Origin: an uncultured Eubacteriaceae bacterium
Lineage (GTDB): Bacteria > Bacillota > Clostridia > Lachnospirales > CAG-274
DNA length: 64,000 nt
Reading direction: 5' to 3'
Assembly (NCBI GenBank): GCA_947167715.1
Contig: CAMVJD010000003.1
Coordinates: 1 to 64,000, forward strand
The notes beneath the pieces are model-generated. The model was not told the DNA's origin, ran no database searches, and saw only the letters and a program-made list of their open reading frames with translations. Positions 35,208 through 45,525 of the stretch are shown piece after piece (positions within the stretch are counted from its first letter, which is position 1; each line of letters opens with the position of its first letter). The position numbers were made by a program, and so were the translations under genes.

Positions 35208-35927
35208 TTATATACATAATGATATAAAATTTCCGTTAAGTACAGGATATGTATTTTTATTTATGATGCACCCATGGTAATCAAACCTCGAACAATGTCA
35301 ATTATAATCGAGGAGATTATGATTGAGGAATATGGTTCTATAGTTTAATAATTTACAACAACTATGAGAGAAAAGAAATTGCCGATTTTGTAACTAATAA
35401 AGCTAAAGCAGTGAACATAGTAGGTGACTTTTCGGTAGTATTTGCAGTTACGATGTTCATCATATAAGCGTTAATAGAGAGGCCTTGATGTTTAGAAAAA
35501 AATAAAGCAGAAAGTGCTATACAAAGTAACTGCAAGACCCATTTGAGATTTGGCAAAAGTATATTTTGAATCTACTAAAAGCAAAAATCTGTTAGGATTG
35601 AAAGGTGAAAACGGGCTAAAAGAAATGTATTTGAGATAAATTGTGTATTTTGTTTTTTAATAGCGTTATAAAAGCTAAAGTCGATAATTATTTTTGATAT
35701 ATATGATATATATTTTATTACTTCGGCAACTAAATATCGACAGCCTTTGTCTGCACATAAAAAAGATAACACTGTATAGATACTTATGTGGAAGCTTGTT
35801 ATTATCGATAAATCATTGCCGAAGTAATAATATTATTTTTGAAAAAATGAAATCTCATTGTTTAAACGAGAGTTAACATTTGAGAATTAAAAGGAAACTA
35901 GCAACATTAAAATGAGGCGTCATAACA
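35208..35927. other. 720-base gene-free stretch before the second transferase block
   Basis: No convincing coding frame. It contains a small hairpin (CCTCG at 35285 with CGAGG at about 35308), the inverted-repeat element at 35715-35830, and the ribosome site of the next gene. The minus-strand frame at 35362-35556 is hydrophobic but not recognisable. A promoter for the 35928-52797 operon should be here; no sequence stands out. Probably a scar of lost genes. Confidence 0.4.
35715..35830. repeat. Inverted-repeat element (15-bp ends), small MITE-like
   Basis: TTATTACTTCGGCAA at 35715-35729 and its exact complement TTGCCGAAGTAATAA at 35816-35830 enclose 86 bases. The right half (from ACTTATGTGG at about 35783) recurs at 54704-54750, ending in the same 15 bases. 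A repeated, inverted-ended, non-coding unit is best read as a mobile-element end or MITE. Confidence 0.6.
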
Positions 35928-37187
35928 ATGAAAAAAAAACTTTTAATATATGCACATTATTATGCTCCTGATGTAGCATCTACGGGGCAAATCCTTCAGG
36001 ATCAAGCCGAAGGAATGAAGGATAAGTTTGATGTGACGGTCATTTGTACTGTTCCGAGCTATACGGGAACTATTGATCAGAAATATCGAGAGAAGAAGTT
36101 TTATAAGGAACAGATTAACGGTGTAAATGTTATTCGTGTTCCAGTGCCGGAGTTTAGTAAGAACAGTAAAGTCAGTCGCATTAAAAACCTCTTGGCATAT
36201 TTTTTTAATGCTCGTAAAGTTACAAAGAAACTTGGACATTATGATTATGTATTCACTATCTCGCAACCACCTATTATGGGCGGAATGCTTGGGGTATATG
36301 GAAAAAAGAAACTCGGAGCTAAACTAATATACTGTATACAGGACTTTAATCCTGAACAGATAGAAGCAACGGGTTATATAAAGCTGAAACCGCTTATGAG
36401 TATAGCTAGAATGCTCGATAACAGAAGCTGTAGGGAATCGGATCTTGTTATTACGGTTGGACGTGATCTTGTAGAAACATTGAAAACACGATTCGCAGGT
36501 AAGCCTATACCTAACCATACGGTAATTAACAACTGGATTGATGAAAAAAATATATATCCATTGGAAATAGATAATCCCGGTGTGATTGAGTTCAAAGAAA
36601 AATACGGATTAAAAAACAAGTTTATAATTATGTACAGTGGAAACATCGGTTTGTATTATGATCTTGAAGGAATTATCAAAGTTATTGAAAAATTCAAGGA
36701 CGTAAAGACGTCAGATGGTAGAGATGTGATATTCGCCTTTGTGGGTGCTGGAAGCGTTTTAGACAAACTTGTCAAGTATAAGAATGAACATAAAATGGAT
36801 AATACGGTTTTTATTCCGTATCAAGAAAAGAATAAGTTGATATATAGTTTGAATGCGGCGGATGTTCATTGGTGTGTGAACGCTAAGGGGATAAAAGGAG
36901 TCAGTTGTCCGAGCAAATTTTATGGAATTGCCGGTGTGGGTAAACCAACTATAGGAGTGTTAGAGAAAGGCTCGGAGATAGAAATGCTTATTGACGAGAT
37001 TGGCTGTGGCTTAGTGTCTGAACCGGGGGATTACGAGAAAGTTGAAGAAAACATAAAATGGTTTTTAAATAAAGCCGGTAATAGTGAATCTGCTGAAATG
37101 GGTAAGCGGGGTCATAGGTACCTTATCGAATATTTGACCAAGGATATAAGTATAAAAAAATACATAAATAGTATAGAGCATTTGTGA
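35928..37187 (+). CDS. GT4 family glycosyltransferase, WbuB-like
   Basis: A 419-residue GT-B protein starting KKLLIYAHYYAPDVASTGQI, the pattern of WbuB/FnlC-associated N-acetylfucosaminyl transferases. It has IYCIQDFNPEQIEATGYIK midway and a donor domain with FIIMYSGNIGLYYDLEGII and CPSKFYGIAGVGKPTIGV. It is the first transferase of the rightward locus. WbuB enzymes usually act early on undecaprenyl-linked sugars. The exact sugar cannot be told from the sequence. Confidence 0.83.
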   Translation: MKKKLLIYAHYYAPDVASTGQILQDQAEGMKDKFDVTVICTVPSYTGTIDQKYREKKFYKEQINGVNVIRVPVPEFSKNSKVSRIKNLLAYFFNARKVTKKLGHYDYVFTISQPPIMGGMLGVYGKKKLGAKLIYCIQDFNPEQIEATGYIKLKPLMSIARMLDNRSCRESDLVITVGRDLVETLKTRFAGKPIPNHTVINNWIDEKNIYPLEIDNPGVIEFKEKYGLKNKFIIMYSGNIGLYYDLEGIIKVIEKFKDVKTSDGRDVIFAFVGAGSVLDKLVKYKNEHKMDNTVFIPYQEKNKLIYSLNAADVHWCVNAKGIKGVSCPSKFYGIAGVGKPTIGVLEKGSEIEMLIDEIGCGLVSEPGDYEKVEENIKWFLNKAGNSESAEMGKRGHRYLIEYLTKDISIKKYINSIEHL

Positions 37188-37196
37188 GGATATATA

Positions 37197-38051
37197 ATGA
37201 AATCAGATATTACTGCAATTATTCTGACACGAAACGAGGAAATAAATATTAAAGATTGCATCAATTCCATAAGGCAAATAGTTAAGAGAATTGTTGTTAT
37301 AGATAGCTTTAGCGATGACAAGACTGTAGAAATTGCTAGGGGACTTGGAGCGGAAGTGTATCAAAATCCATTTGAGAATTATGCAAAACAGTATATGTAT
37401 GGAGTAAAAAAAGCTAATGCAGATACTGTATGGACTTTGAGAATTGATGCTGACGAAAGGCTAACTCCAGAATCAGCCAAGGAGTTGTCAACGTTGTGCG
37501 ATAAGCATATGACAACTGAAGTTGCAGGGATAGTTCTTCGCTTTAAGAAAAATTTTTTAGGGAAAGACCTTTACCATGGGGGTGTATATCCTTGGAAAAA
37601 AATGAATTGCTACAAAACAAATCTTGGAACAATAGAGGATAGAATGATGGATGAACACATTGTTCTGAGTTCAGGATCTATTGTTGAGATGAAATCTGAT
37701 TGCCTGCACTTTGATTTCAAAACCTTAGAATACTGGATTAATAAACATAATTGGTATTCAAGTCGCGAAACGGTAGATTTTTTTCAGAATCTTGATAAGC
37801 CCAAATCCAAGAAAGATTTGGATTCGAAAACGTGGTTTAAAATGAATGTGTATTACAAACTTCCTCTTGGTATGAGAGCGTATATTTATTATATATATAG
37901 ATATTATTTCAAGCTTGGTTTTTTGGATGGGAAGGAAGGAAAGATATATGCATTTCTTCATGCATATTGGTACAGATATCTTGTTGATGCAAAGATTTAT
38001 GAATGTAAGACGATGGGTGTTAGGTATGTTGGAAAGGGCGAACTTAAATAG
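37197..38051 (+). CDS. GT2 family glycosyltransferase (WaaE/KdtX-like)
   Basis: 284 residues, GT-A fold. Motifs: DITAIILTRNEEINIKDCI at the N-terminus, VVIDSFSDDKTVEIA, and the metal-binding DxD region LRIDADERL near residue 85. A C-terminal half with YYKLPLGMRAYIYYIYRYYF and LDGKEGKIYAFLHAYWYR is typical of the WaaE-like subgroup. It lies nine bases after the GT4 gene and 11 bases before the acetyltransferase. Confidence 0.85.
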   Translation: MKSDITAIILTRNEEINIKDCINSIRQIVKRIVVIDSFSDDKTVEIARGLGAEVYQNPFENYAKQYMYGVKKANADTVWTLRIDADERLTPESAKELSTLCDKHMTTEVAGIVLRFKKNFLGKDLYHGGVYPWKKMNCYKTNLGTIEDRMMDEHIVLSSGSIVEMKSDCLHFDFKTLEYWINKHNWYSSRETVDFFQNLDKPKSKKDLDSKTWFKMNVYYKLPLGMRAYIYYIYRYYFKLGFLDGKEGKIYAFLHAYWYRYLVDAKIYECKTMGVRYVGKGELK

Positions 38052-38062
38052 GAGAATAATAT

Positions 38063-38680
38063 ATGAGTAATCTTTTCACTTTTGTAAAAAACTATATCCA
38101 AAGAAGAAAAACTAAGATATCTCCGTTGGCAATTCTCCATAATGTAAAGTGTGACAAATCAACGGGAATAAAAGCATTTGCAAGGCTTGAACGAGCTGAG
38201 GTAGGTAGTGGCACTTATATCGGTTCTATGGCTGCGGCTTATGATTGTAAGATTGGAAAGTTTTGCTCTATCGCACGCGATGTGTATATCGGGGGGATAC
38301 ACCCGGTTGATTGGGTGAGTACGTCTCCGTGCTTTCATATAAGAGATAATGCTACTGGTGTGTATTATGGAGATAAAACTTTTAGTTGGTCGAAAGAAAC
38401 GGTAATTGGCAATGATGTTTGGATTGGCATAAGGGCAATCGTTCTTCCGGGAGTGAGTGTGGGAGACGGTGCAGTAATCGGGGCAGGCAGTATTGTAACA
38501 AAAGACATTGGCCCATATGAGATTTGGGCAGGAAATCCAGCGAGGCTTATTAGAAAAAGATTTGATGATGAGACTATTAAGAAACTGCTTGAAATGAAAT
38601 GGCGGGATTGGGATGATGAGAAACTGTTACAAAAATCCGATTTATTTGATAATACAAGGCTCTTTATCCAGAATGAATAG
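38063..38680 (+). CDS. CatB-type hexapeptide O-acetyltransferase (second locus)
   Basis: 205 residues of left-handed beta-helix: KSTGIKAFARLERAEVGSGT and KIGKFCSIARDVYIGGIHPV (active-site His within IHP), then NDVWIGIRAIVLPGVSVGDG and AGSIVTKDIGPYEIWAGNPA. The partner of the acetyltransferase at 22538 in the other locus. It acetylates a sugar hydroxyl using acetyl-CoA. A short C-terminal helix follows the coil domain, as usual. Confidence 0.85.
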   Translation: MSNLFTFVKNYIQRRKTKISPLAILHNVKCDKSTGIKAFARLERAEVGSGTYIGSMAAAYDCKIGKFCSIARDVYIGGIHPVDWVSTSPCFHIRDNATGVYYGDKTFSWSKETVIGNDVWIGIRAIVLPGVSVGDGAVIGAGSIVTKDIGPYEIWAGNPARLIRKRFDDETIKKLLEMKWRDWDDEKLLQKSDLFDNTRLFIQNE

Positions 38681-38738
38681 TAAGGGAATAAATTGACTTG
38701 CAGCTGCACTTTATTAGACAGATAGGATGGGATACATA

Positions 38739-39821
38739 ATGAAAATTGTTTTTACTACAACAGTATATCTTCCTCATATAGGAGGAATAGAAGTATATAT
38801 CCATACCATAGCACAATATTTGATTGAACATGGGCACAAAATAGTGATTATTGTGGCAGATAAGTATTGTGATGTGGTGAAGACAGAAATACTAGAGGGA
38901 GAAAAAATAGTTAGATTACCAGCTAGAGAAATCTCAGGTTTTTTCTTATTAAAAGATAAAAACAATTGTCAAATAGTGCAGAAAGAAATTGGGGATGCAG
39001 ATGTTGTTCATATTAACGTTTGCAAATTTTTGTTTGGATTTTTGGCAAAAGAAAAGAAAAATAATCATTATAGATTAATAGTTACATCACACGGTTGGTT
39101 GTATCATACTCAAAAGTATAAATTAATAAAAAATTTTTATTTTCGACATGTTATATCCAAATATGCCCCTTTATATGATGCAATTATAAATGTTTCCGCT
39201 CAAGATAAGAAGATTGCTGAAAGTTTTGGAATATATAATTCATGTGTGATTGAAAATGGTGTAAATATTTATAAATATTCGAAATTGAAACCCAAAGATA
39301 AGTACGATGCAAGATTCTTGTATTGGGGAAGAATAGCACAGAATAAGGGTATTCTTGAATGTCTTGTAAAACTAAGTGCGTATGATCGAGACTTTATGTT
39401 TGACATAATAGGAAGTTGCGAAGATAAAGTCTATGAAAGAAAACTGAATGATTATATAAGTGAAAATAATCTTATGAATAAGGTGATCTTTAGAGGGCGA
39501 TTAAATGATAACGAAATAAAAGAGTATATTGAAAAGTGTGATTTTATATTAATGCCTTCTTTGCATGAAGGATTTGGAATGACTCTTACAGAGTGCCTTC
39601 TTTCAGAAAGGCCGATAATTGCTAACACGAATGAAGCGTTTATTTCCATATTGAAGAATGTTAATGCGGAAGAATACTTATTTGATTATGAAGATGTTGC
39701 TTTACCAATAAGTAGAAAAATAGATGAACTTCTCTGTTTAAAAGTTACTCCTCAAAATGTTGAACAATATTCTTTCCAAACGATGATTCAAAAAACATTA
39801 AATGTGTATCAGAATAAATAG
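38739..39821 (+). CDS. GT4 family glycosyltransferase (second locus)
   Basis: The ATG at 38739 (MKIVFTTTVYLPHIGGIEVY) is preferred to one 12 bases earlier because AGGATGGG precedes it. About 360 residues, GT-B, with the IGGIEVY acceptor loop, VTSHGWLYHTQKY, INVSAQDKKIAESFGI, LYWGRIAQNKGI at the donor domain start, and the GT4 Glu pair in PSLHEGFGMTLTECL. The sugar is unknown. Confidence 0.87.
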   Translation: MKIVFTTTVYLPHIGGIEVYIHTIAQYLIEHGHKIVIIVADKYCDVVKTEILEGEKIVRLPAREISGFFLLKDKNNCQIVQKEIGDADVVHINVCKFLFGFLAKEKKNNHYRLIVTSHGWLYHTQKYKLIKNFYFRHVISKYAPLYDAIINVSAQDKKIAESFGIYNSCVIENGVNIYKYSKLKPKDKYDARFLYWGRIAQNKGILECLVKLSAYDRDFMFDIIGSCEDKVYERKLNDYISENNLMNKVIFRGRLNDNEIKEYIEKCDFILMPSLHEGFGMTLTECLLSERPIIANTNEAFISILKNVNAEEYLFDYEDVALPISRKIDELLCLKVTPQNVEQYSFQTMIQKTLNVYQNK

Positions 39822-39864
39822 TTTTAATTAAAGAATAAATAGTTTTGATTAATAGGATATAGAT

Positions 39865-41127
39865 ATGATAACGTTATTCGGGGTATTATGGATAGTATTA
39901 ATTATCTTATGTTTGCCTAAAATAGAAAATATGATTGTAATAACTACCGTTGCTGCTACTATTCAGTGTTCAAATGTAGTCGTGCTTGGAGGAGTAGGAA
40001 TTGGTCCGCAAATTATTACATCTATCTTTTTTATCATTAGGACATTAACAACAAAAAAGATAAAAATCAAAAAGAATAAGCAAGATTGGAACATAGGGAA
40101 GCTTTCATTACTGTTGTTTGGTGTCGTATTTGTATCATCAGCATATAACGGCGTGGTTGAGAACATAATTGCTAGACTTTTGCAATTGCTTATATATATT
40201 TTGTGTGCGATCATGATGTATGTGGTTTCATATTCTGTGGAAGAGGAGGATATATATCAAATCATCCGGAAAATAATTATATTTATGATTGTTTTTGGCT
40301 TCGTACAGATTTTATCGACTTCTGGTGTTTTACCAAGAGTATGGCTGTTGGAACAAATTTTTTTCAATGAAACAGGAAAGCATATTTATTACTATACAAA
40401 AGGTGGATACTCTCGTGTTCTAGGAACATTTATGGAGCCATCGTATTTTGCAGGATTTGCTGTTGGAGCGTTTTATTATTTTTTGTCATTGAAGGAAAAA
40501 AGAAAAAATAATTGGTTAATAATGGGTTTATTAAGTTTAGAAATTATATTAACATTCGCTTCGACTGCATATGGGGCGATAGTAATTGTGGGAATCATAT
40601 ACATATTATTATCAAATGAAAAAAAGTTTAAGCTTAGAATGCTTTTTTTTGCAGCCATTGCTTTTATAGCGTTTTATGTTTTGTTTTATGATGTTTTAGA
40701 CCGTGTAATTTTTTCAAAAATAAATATTGCAAACGATTCATATAAAATAAGACATTGGGCTAATTTGGCTGCATATGATTTATTTAAAAAATCACCAATA
40801 ATTGGAAATGGATATAAACAATCAAGAGCTAGTAGTGTAATTTATACTATATTGGCAGAAAATGGAATTGTAGGGCTTGCAGCTTATATCCTACTTAATG
40901 GAAGTATTATAATTAACGGTTTTATGTTAAAGCTAAAAAAACATATGAGCAGTTACCATTTAGGTCTTCTTTTGGCGTTAATGGCTACAGTTGTTACACA
41001 GGTTTTAGCAGTTCCTGACCTTGATATATGCACATATTGGATGTGGATGAACTTATTAATGATACAACTTGGAAAGGAATCAAGAAATAGCCTAGTTAGT
41101 ATAGATAGAGGTAAGGTGAAAATATAG
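39865..41127 (+). CDS. Wzy-type polymerase (second locus)
   Basis: A 420-residue membrane protein with about 11 spans. YYTKGGYSRVLGTFMEPSYF lies in a central loop, and GNGYKQSRASSVIYTILAEN is the second loop motif typical of Wzy polymerases. It is followed directly by a GT2 gene (stop and start adjacent). With the flippase at 50330 it makes this locus Wzx/Wzy dependent. The family is poorly conserved and the call rests on topology and context. Confidence 0.75.
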   Translation: MITLFGVLWIVLIILCLPKIENMIVITTVAATIQCSNVVVLGGVGIGPQIITSIFFIIRTLTTKKIKIKKNKQDWNIGKLSLLLFGVVFVSSAYNGVVENIIARLLQLLIYILCAIMMYVVSYSVEEEDIYQIIRKIIIFMIVFGFVQILSTSGVLPRVWLLEQIFFNETGKHIYYYTKGGYSRVLGTFMEPSYFAGFAVGAFYYFLSLKEKRKNNWLIMGLLSLEIILTFASTAYGAIVIVGIIYILLSNEKKFKLRMLFFAAIAFIAFYVLFYDVLDRVIFSKINIANDSYKIRHWANLAAYDLFKKSPIIGNGYKQSRASSVIYTILAENGIVGLAAYILLNGSIIINGFMLKLKKHMSSYHLGLLLALMATVVTQVLAVPDLDICTYWMWMNLLMIQLGKESRNSLVSIDRGKVKI

Positions 41128-42012
41128 ATGCAAAAGAATACTTTTTCGCTGATTCTTGCAACAATAGATAGACCAGAAGCTCTTTCTATTTGTTTAGAAT
41201 CTCTTCAAAATCAAAAATATAAGAATTTTGAAATAATAATTGTTGATCAAAGTAGTAGCCGTAAAACAGAAGAAGTAGTAAAATTATACGACAATATGTC
41301 CATCAGCTATCACCACGTTTCGTTTCGCGGTCTATCAAAAGCGAGAAATTATGCGTTAAAAAAATGTAATGGAGAATATTTTGCTCTTATAGATGATGAT
41401 GCAAGCTACCCTCCCGAATATTTTTATAATGCAAGTCGAATTGTTGAAAAAAAAACAATTTTATCAGGAAATATTATTGATTTAAATGGAATAACGCCTA
41501 TTAACGAATACCATAGTGTTAAAGATAATACATTACTTTCTATAAGGAAAATAAGACGAATGGCTCCTTCAGCTGCGCTGATTATACCATATGAGATTTA
41601 TAAAGCGGGAATACAATTTGATAATAATATGGGGGCTGGAACTTATTTTGGCTCTGGTGAAGAGACAGATTTTATTTTGCAAGCTATAGATATAGGATAT
41701 CAAGTTAAATATACCAAAAATCTGACGATTGTACATCCAACAATAAAAGTAAACTGTACAAAAAGCGAAGAATTAAAAAAAGTTGAAGCATATTCAAGAG
41801 GGCTTGCTGCACTAATTCAAAAAGATAGAATTATCAGGGGGAATAATCGGTTATTACTGATTAAAATAGAAACCTACATAAAAATTTTTATAAAGATAAC
41901 AGGCATACTTGGAACTGAAAAAAAAGAAATGGGGTGTGCAGAGTATCGAGGATTATCAACTGGTACAAAAGCGTATAATGAACAATATGGAATAAAAAAA
42001 CAAAATACATAA
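41128..42012 (+). CDS. GT2 family glycosyltransferase
   Basis: 294 residues. TFSLILATIDRPEALSICLE opens the GT-A domain; then IIIVDQSSSRKTEEVV, GLSKARNYALKKCNGEYFAL and the metal-binding IDDDASYPPEYF. FGSGEETDFILQAIDIGYQV is the acceptor-side ED motif region. It begins at the base after the polymerase stop, so expression depends on that gene. Sugar unknown. Confidence 0.87.
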   Translation: MQKNTFSLILATIDRPEALSICLESLQNQKYKNFEIIIVDQSSSRKTEEVVKLYDNMSISYHHVSFRGLSKARNYALKKCNGEYFALIDDDASYPPEYFYNASRIVEKKTILSGNIIDLNGITPINEYHSVKDNTLLSIRKIRRMAPSAALIIPYEIYKAGIQFDNNMGAGTYFGSGEETDFILQAIDIGYQVKYTKNLTIVHPTIKVNCTKSEELKKVEAYSRGLAALIQKDRIIRGNNRLLLIKIETYIKIFIKITGILGTEKKEMGCAEYRGLSTGTKAYNEQYGIKKQNT

Positions 42013-42096
42013 ATTCAGATTTTTTTAAAGAAACATAATGACATTATATTAGTAATATGTGAGAAAATGATAGTTACAGGCGGAGGAATAAATAGT

Positions 42097-43185
42097 ATGA
42101 AGAAAGCATTGATTACAGGAGTAACTGGGCAAGATGGTTCTTATCTGTCCGAGTTTTTGATTGAAAAGGGATATGATGTACACGGTATAATTAGGAGAAG
42201 CAGTGTAGATTTTCGTGAACGAATTGTTCATTTAGAAGAAAATCCTCATTTTCATCTGCATTATGGAGACCTTTCTGATACAAGTTCTTTAGTAAAAGTT
42301 ATAGGATTAGTAAGACCAAATGAGATTTATAATCTTGCAGCGCAATCTCATGTACAGGTCAGTTTTGATTCTCCTGAATTTACCGCAGATATTGATGCAA
42401 CTGGGGTTCTGCGTATACTTGAGGCGGTTAGAATTACCGGATTGGCTGATATATGTAGAATATACCAAGCATCAACATCTGAACTATATGGAAAAGTTGA
42501 AGAGGTTCCGCAGAATGAAAGAACACCATTTCATCCATATTCCCCTTATGCTGTGGCCAAGCAGTACGGTTTTTGGATCACGAAAGAATATAGAGAAGCA
42601 TATAATATGTTCTGTTGCTCTGGTATTCTGTTCAACCACGAATCAGAACGTCGTGGTGAGACCTTCGTGACGAGAAAAATCACTTTAGCAGCCGCTCGTA
42701 TTGCACAGGACAAGCAGGACAAATTATATCTCGGAAATCTTGATTCTCTTCGTGATTGGGGATACGCCAAGGATTATGTGGAGTGTATGTGGATGATTCT
42801 TCAGAACGATAAGCCAGAAGATTTTGTTATTGCCACAGGAGTACAACATAGTGTTCGTGAATTTGCTGCGCTGGCGTTTCATTATGCAGGTATTGAACTT
42901 GAGTGGAAAGGAGAAGGACTTAATGAAGTTGGCATAAATAAGGCTAACGGAAAAGAAGTTATTGCAGTTTCTCCTGACTTCTATCGCCCTACAGACGTAG
43001 TCAACCTTTGGGGTGACCCAAGTAAGGCAAAGAATAAACTTGGCTGGAATCCTACGAAAACATCTTTTGAAGAACTTGTTGAACTTATGGTTAAGCATGA
43101 TATGGAAAAGGTTGCTGTGGAAAGAGCGGAGGAGCATATTAAGATGAATCTTGCAGAGTATCTTGAGAAAGGTGTAGTGAAATAA
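42097..43185 (+). CDS. gmd: GDP-mannose 4,6-dehydratase
   Basis: Gmd makes GDP-4-keto-6-deoxymannose. The ATG at 42097 ([20 protein letters not shown]) is preceded by GGAGG; a longer frame from 42067 has none. Motifs: NAD(P)-binding [23 protein letters not shown], the catalytic Ser/Thr with [10 protein letters not shown] (Tyr and Lys of the SDR triad), and [17 protein letters not shown], a hallmark of Gmd. 362 residues, complete. It is three bases before fcl. Confidence 0.95.
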   Translation: MKKALITGVTGQDGSYLSEFLIEKGYDVHGIIRRSSVDFRERIVHLEENPHFHLHYGDLSDTSSLVKVIGLVRPNEIYNLAAQSHVQVSFDSPEFTADIDATGVLRILEAVRITGLADICRIYQASTSELYGKVEEVPQNERTPFHPYSPYAVAKQYGFWITKEYREAYNMFCCSGILFNHESERRGETFVTRKITLAAARIAQDKQDKLYLGNLDSLRDWGYAKDYVECMWMILQNDKPEDFVIATGVQHSVREFAALAFHYAGIELEWKGEGLNEVGINKANGKEVIAVSPDFYRPTDVVNLWGDPSKAKNKLGWNPTKTSFEELVELMVKHDMEKVAVERAEEHIKMNLAEYLEKGVVK

Positions 43186-43187
43186 AA

Positions 43188-44147
43188 ATGAGCAAAGTCG
43201 GACTTATGAATAAGAGTGCGAAAATTTATGTTGCTGGACATTGCGGTATGGTTGGTTCTGCAATCGTAAGAGAACTTGAAAGACAGGGCTACACAAATAT
43301 AATTACAAGGACACATAAAGAACTTGATCTTACGCGTCAGGATGAGGTCGAAAAGTTTTTTGCGGCAGAAAAGCCTGAATATGTCTTTCTTGCGGCAGCA
43401 AAAGTGGGTGGCATTGTAGCTAACGAAAGTGCTTTGGCTGACTTTATGTATGAAAACATGATACTTGAAATGAATGTTATAAATTCAGCTTGGAAAAATG
43501 GCTGCAAAAAGCTTGAATTTCTTGGTTCGTCATGCATATATCCGCGTATGGCACCTCAGCCTATGAAAGAAAGTTGTCTTTTGACGAGTGAACTTGAAAA
43601 GACAAACGAGGCTTATGCACTTGCTAAGATAAGCGGTTTAAAGTATTGTGAGTTTTTGAACAGACAGTACGGAACAGATTATATTTCCGTAATGCCCACA
43701 AATCTTTACGGTCCAAATGACAACTACCATCCAACTCACAGTCATGTTCTTCCGGCTCTTATTCGTCGTTTTCATGAGGCAAAGGAAACAGGGGCAAAGT
43801 CTGTTACCTGTTGGGGTGACGGCAGTCCTCTTCGTGAGTTTCTTTATGTAGATGACCTGGCGAACCTTTGTGTTTTCTTAATGAACAACTACAGTGGCAA
43901 CGAGACTGTTAATGCGGGAACGGGTAAGGAACTGACTATCAAAGAACTTACCGAACTTGTTGCAAAAGTTATAGGTTATACAGGAAACATTGAATGGGAT
44001 ACGACAAAACCGAACGGAACACCAAGAAAGTTGTTGGATGTTAGCAAGGCAACAGCTCTTGGTTGGACATATAAAACAGAACTTGAAGATGGTATAAGAC
44101 TCAGCTATAAGGATTTCCTTGATAATCCGGTGAGAGCAGAGAGGTAA
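43188..44147 (+). CDS. fcl: GDP-L-fucose synthase
   Basis: Fcl (WcaG) epimerises and reduces the Gmd product to GDP-L-fucose. Motifs: AGHCGMVGSAIVRELE (NADP loop), EFLGSSCIYPRMAPQPMKES (conserved SSCIYP), NEAYALAKISGLKYCE with the Tyr-Lys pair, and LYGPNDNYHPTHSHVLPALI. 319 residues, normal. It completes a four-gene GDP-fucose set with gmd, manC and manA. Confidence 0.95.
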   Translation: MSKVGLMNKSAKIYVAGHCGMVGSAIVRELERQGYTNIITRTHKELDLTRQDEVEKFFAAEKPEYVFLAAAKVGGIVANESALADFMYENMILEMNVINSAWKNGCKKLEFLGSSCIYPRMAPQPMKESCLLTSELEKTNEAYALAKISGLKYCEFLNRQYGTDYISVMPTNLYGPNDNYHPTHSHVLPALIRRFHEAKETGAKSVTCWGDGSPLREFLYVDDLANLCVFLMNNYSGNETVNAGTGKELTIKELTELVAKVIGYTGNIEWDTTKPNGTPRKLLDVSKATALGWTYKTELEDGIRLSYKDFLDNPVRAER

Positions 44148-44175
44148 AGATACATAGAAAGAAAAGGTATTGAGT

Positions 44176-45525
44176 ATGAACATTATCCTTTTATCCGGCG
44201 GTTCAGGCAAGCGTTTGTGGCCGTTAAGTAATGATATACGAAGTAAGCAATTTATAAAGATATTCAGACGCCCCGAACACGATATCTCAATGGGAACAGA
44301 AGATGGAAATGGCTATGAGTCAATGGTACAGAGAATCTATCGACAGATCAAGACTGTAGATGAAGAGGCAACTGTGACTATTGCAACCAGCAAGTCTCAG
44401 GTATCGGCTATCTATAATCAATTAGGTACTGATGTTGGAATCTCGGTCGAACCGTGCAGAAGAGATACTTTTGCTGCAATTGCTCTTGCTACTGCCTATC
44501 TTCACGATGTACAAGGAGTTTCCGAATCGGAGGCGGTTGTAGTTTGCCCTGTAGACCCTTATGTTGAGGAAAGCTACTTCAAAACTCTTGAGGCTATGTG
44601 TAAAGCCGCACAAAATGGTTCTGAAAATCTTGTACTTATGGGTATTGAGCCGACATATCCATCTGAAAAGTATGGATATATAAAGCCGATACAATGTGGT
44701 GACGGAAAGTCTTCTTGGGGTTTTACCGAAAAACCGACCAAGGATAAGGCAGAGGAATACATAAAAGACGGTGCGCTTTGGAACGGCGGAGTGTTTGCAT
44801 ACAAACTTTCGTATGTTTTAAACAAGAGTAAGGAATTGCAGGGTACATCCGATTATTCAGAACTATTTACAAACTATGCAAATCTTAAGAAAATCTCTTT
44901 TGACTATGCTGTGGTTGAACAGGAAACCAGTATTGAAGTTATCAGTTACTCGGGTACATGGAAAGACCTCGGTACATGGAATACTCTATCCGAAGCAATG
45001 GAGGAAAATATAATCGGGGATGGCAGGATGAATGAAAACTGTTTTAATACACATATTATCAATGAACTTGGCATTCCGATCCTTGTGATGGGTGCAAAGG
45101 ATATGGTAATAAGTGCAAGTCCGGAGGGGATTTTGGTTTCTGACAAGGAACAGAGTTCCTATATAAAACCGTTTGTGGATGTAATTGATCAGCAAATTAT
45201 GTTTGCCGAGAAAAGCTGGGGCAGTTACCGCGTTCTTGATGTTGAGGAAGATTCTATGACCGTAAAAGTTACACTCAATCCGAGACATAGTATGAACTAT
45301 CACAGCCACGAAAAACGTGATGAGGTTTGGACTGTATTGAGCGGTACAGGCAAAACTATTGTTGATGGTATGGAACAGCCGATAAAACCCGGTGATGTGG
45401 TTACTATGTCGGCAGGATGTAGGCACACAGTTGTTGCCGGTGATGAAGGACTCCAGCTAATGGAAGTTCAGCTTGGTACAGAAATCAGTGTGGATGATAA
45501 AAAGAAATATGAGTGGCCGTTATGA
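44176..45525 (+). CDS. manC: Mannose-1-phosphate guanylyltransferase / phosphomannose isomerase-like
   Basis: ManC/CpsB makes GDP-mannose. The ATG at 44176 is chosen over a TTG six bases earlier. The N-terminal nucleotidyltransferase has ILLSGGSGKRLWPLSNDIRS and a GFTEKP motif. The C-terminal cupin has NYHSHEKRDEVWTVLSGTG, which matches the type II isomerase module. About 449 residues with both domains. It overlaps manA by four bases (ATGA). GDP-mannose feeds gmd. Confidence 0.93.
   Translation: MNIILLSGGSGKRLWPLSNDIRSKQFIKIFRRPEHDISMGTEDGNGYESMVQRIYRQIKTVDEEATVTIATSKSQVSAIYNQLGTDVGISVEPCRRDTFAAIALATAYLHDVQGVSESEAVVVCPVDPYVEESYFKTLEAMCKAAQNGSENLVLMGIEPTYPSEKYGYIKPIQCGDGKSSWGFTEKPTKDKAEEYIKDGALWNGGVFAYKLSYVLNKSKELQGTSDYSELFTNYANLKKISFDYAVVEQETSIEVISYSGTWKDLGTWNTLSEAMEENIIGDGRMNENCFNTHIINELGIPILVMGAKDMVISASPEGILVSDKEQSSYIKPFVDVIDQQIMFAEKSWGSYRVLDVEEDSMTVKVTLNPRHSMNYHSHEKRDEVWTVLSGTGKTIVDGMEQPIKPGDVVTMSAGCRHTVVAGDEGLQLMEVQLGTEISVDDKKKYEWPL

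Noticed and set aside
35362-35556. Small hydrophobic minus-strand frame in the 720-base gap.
   Set aside because: No ribosome site or family match; likely chance or an unrecognisable scrap.
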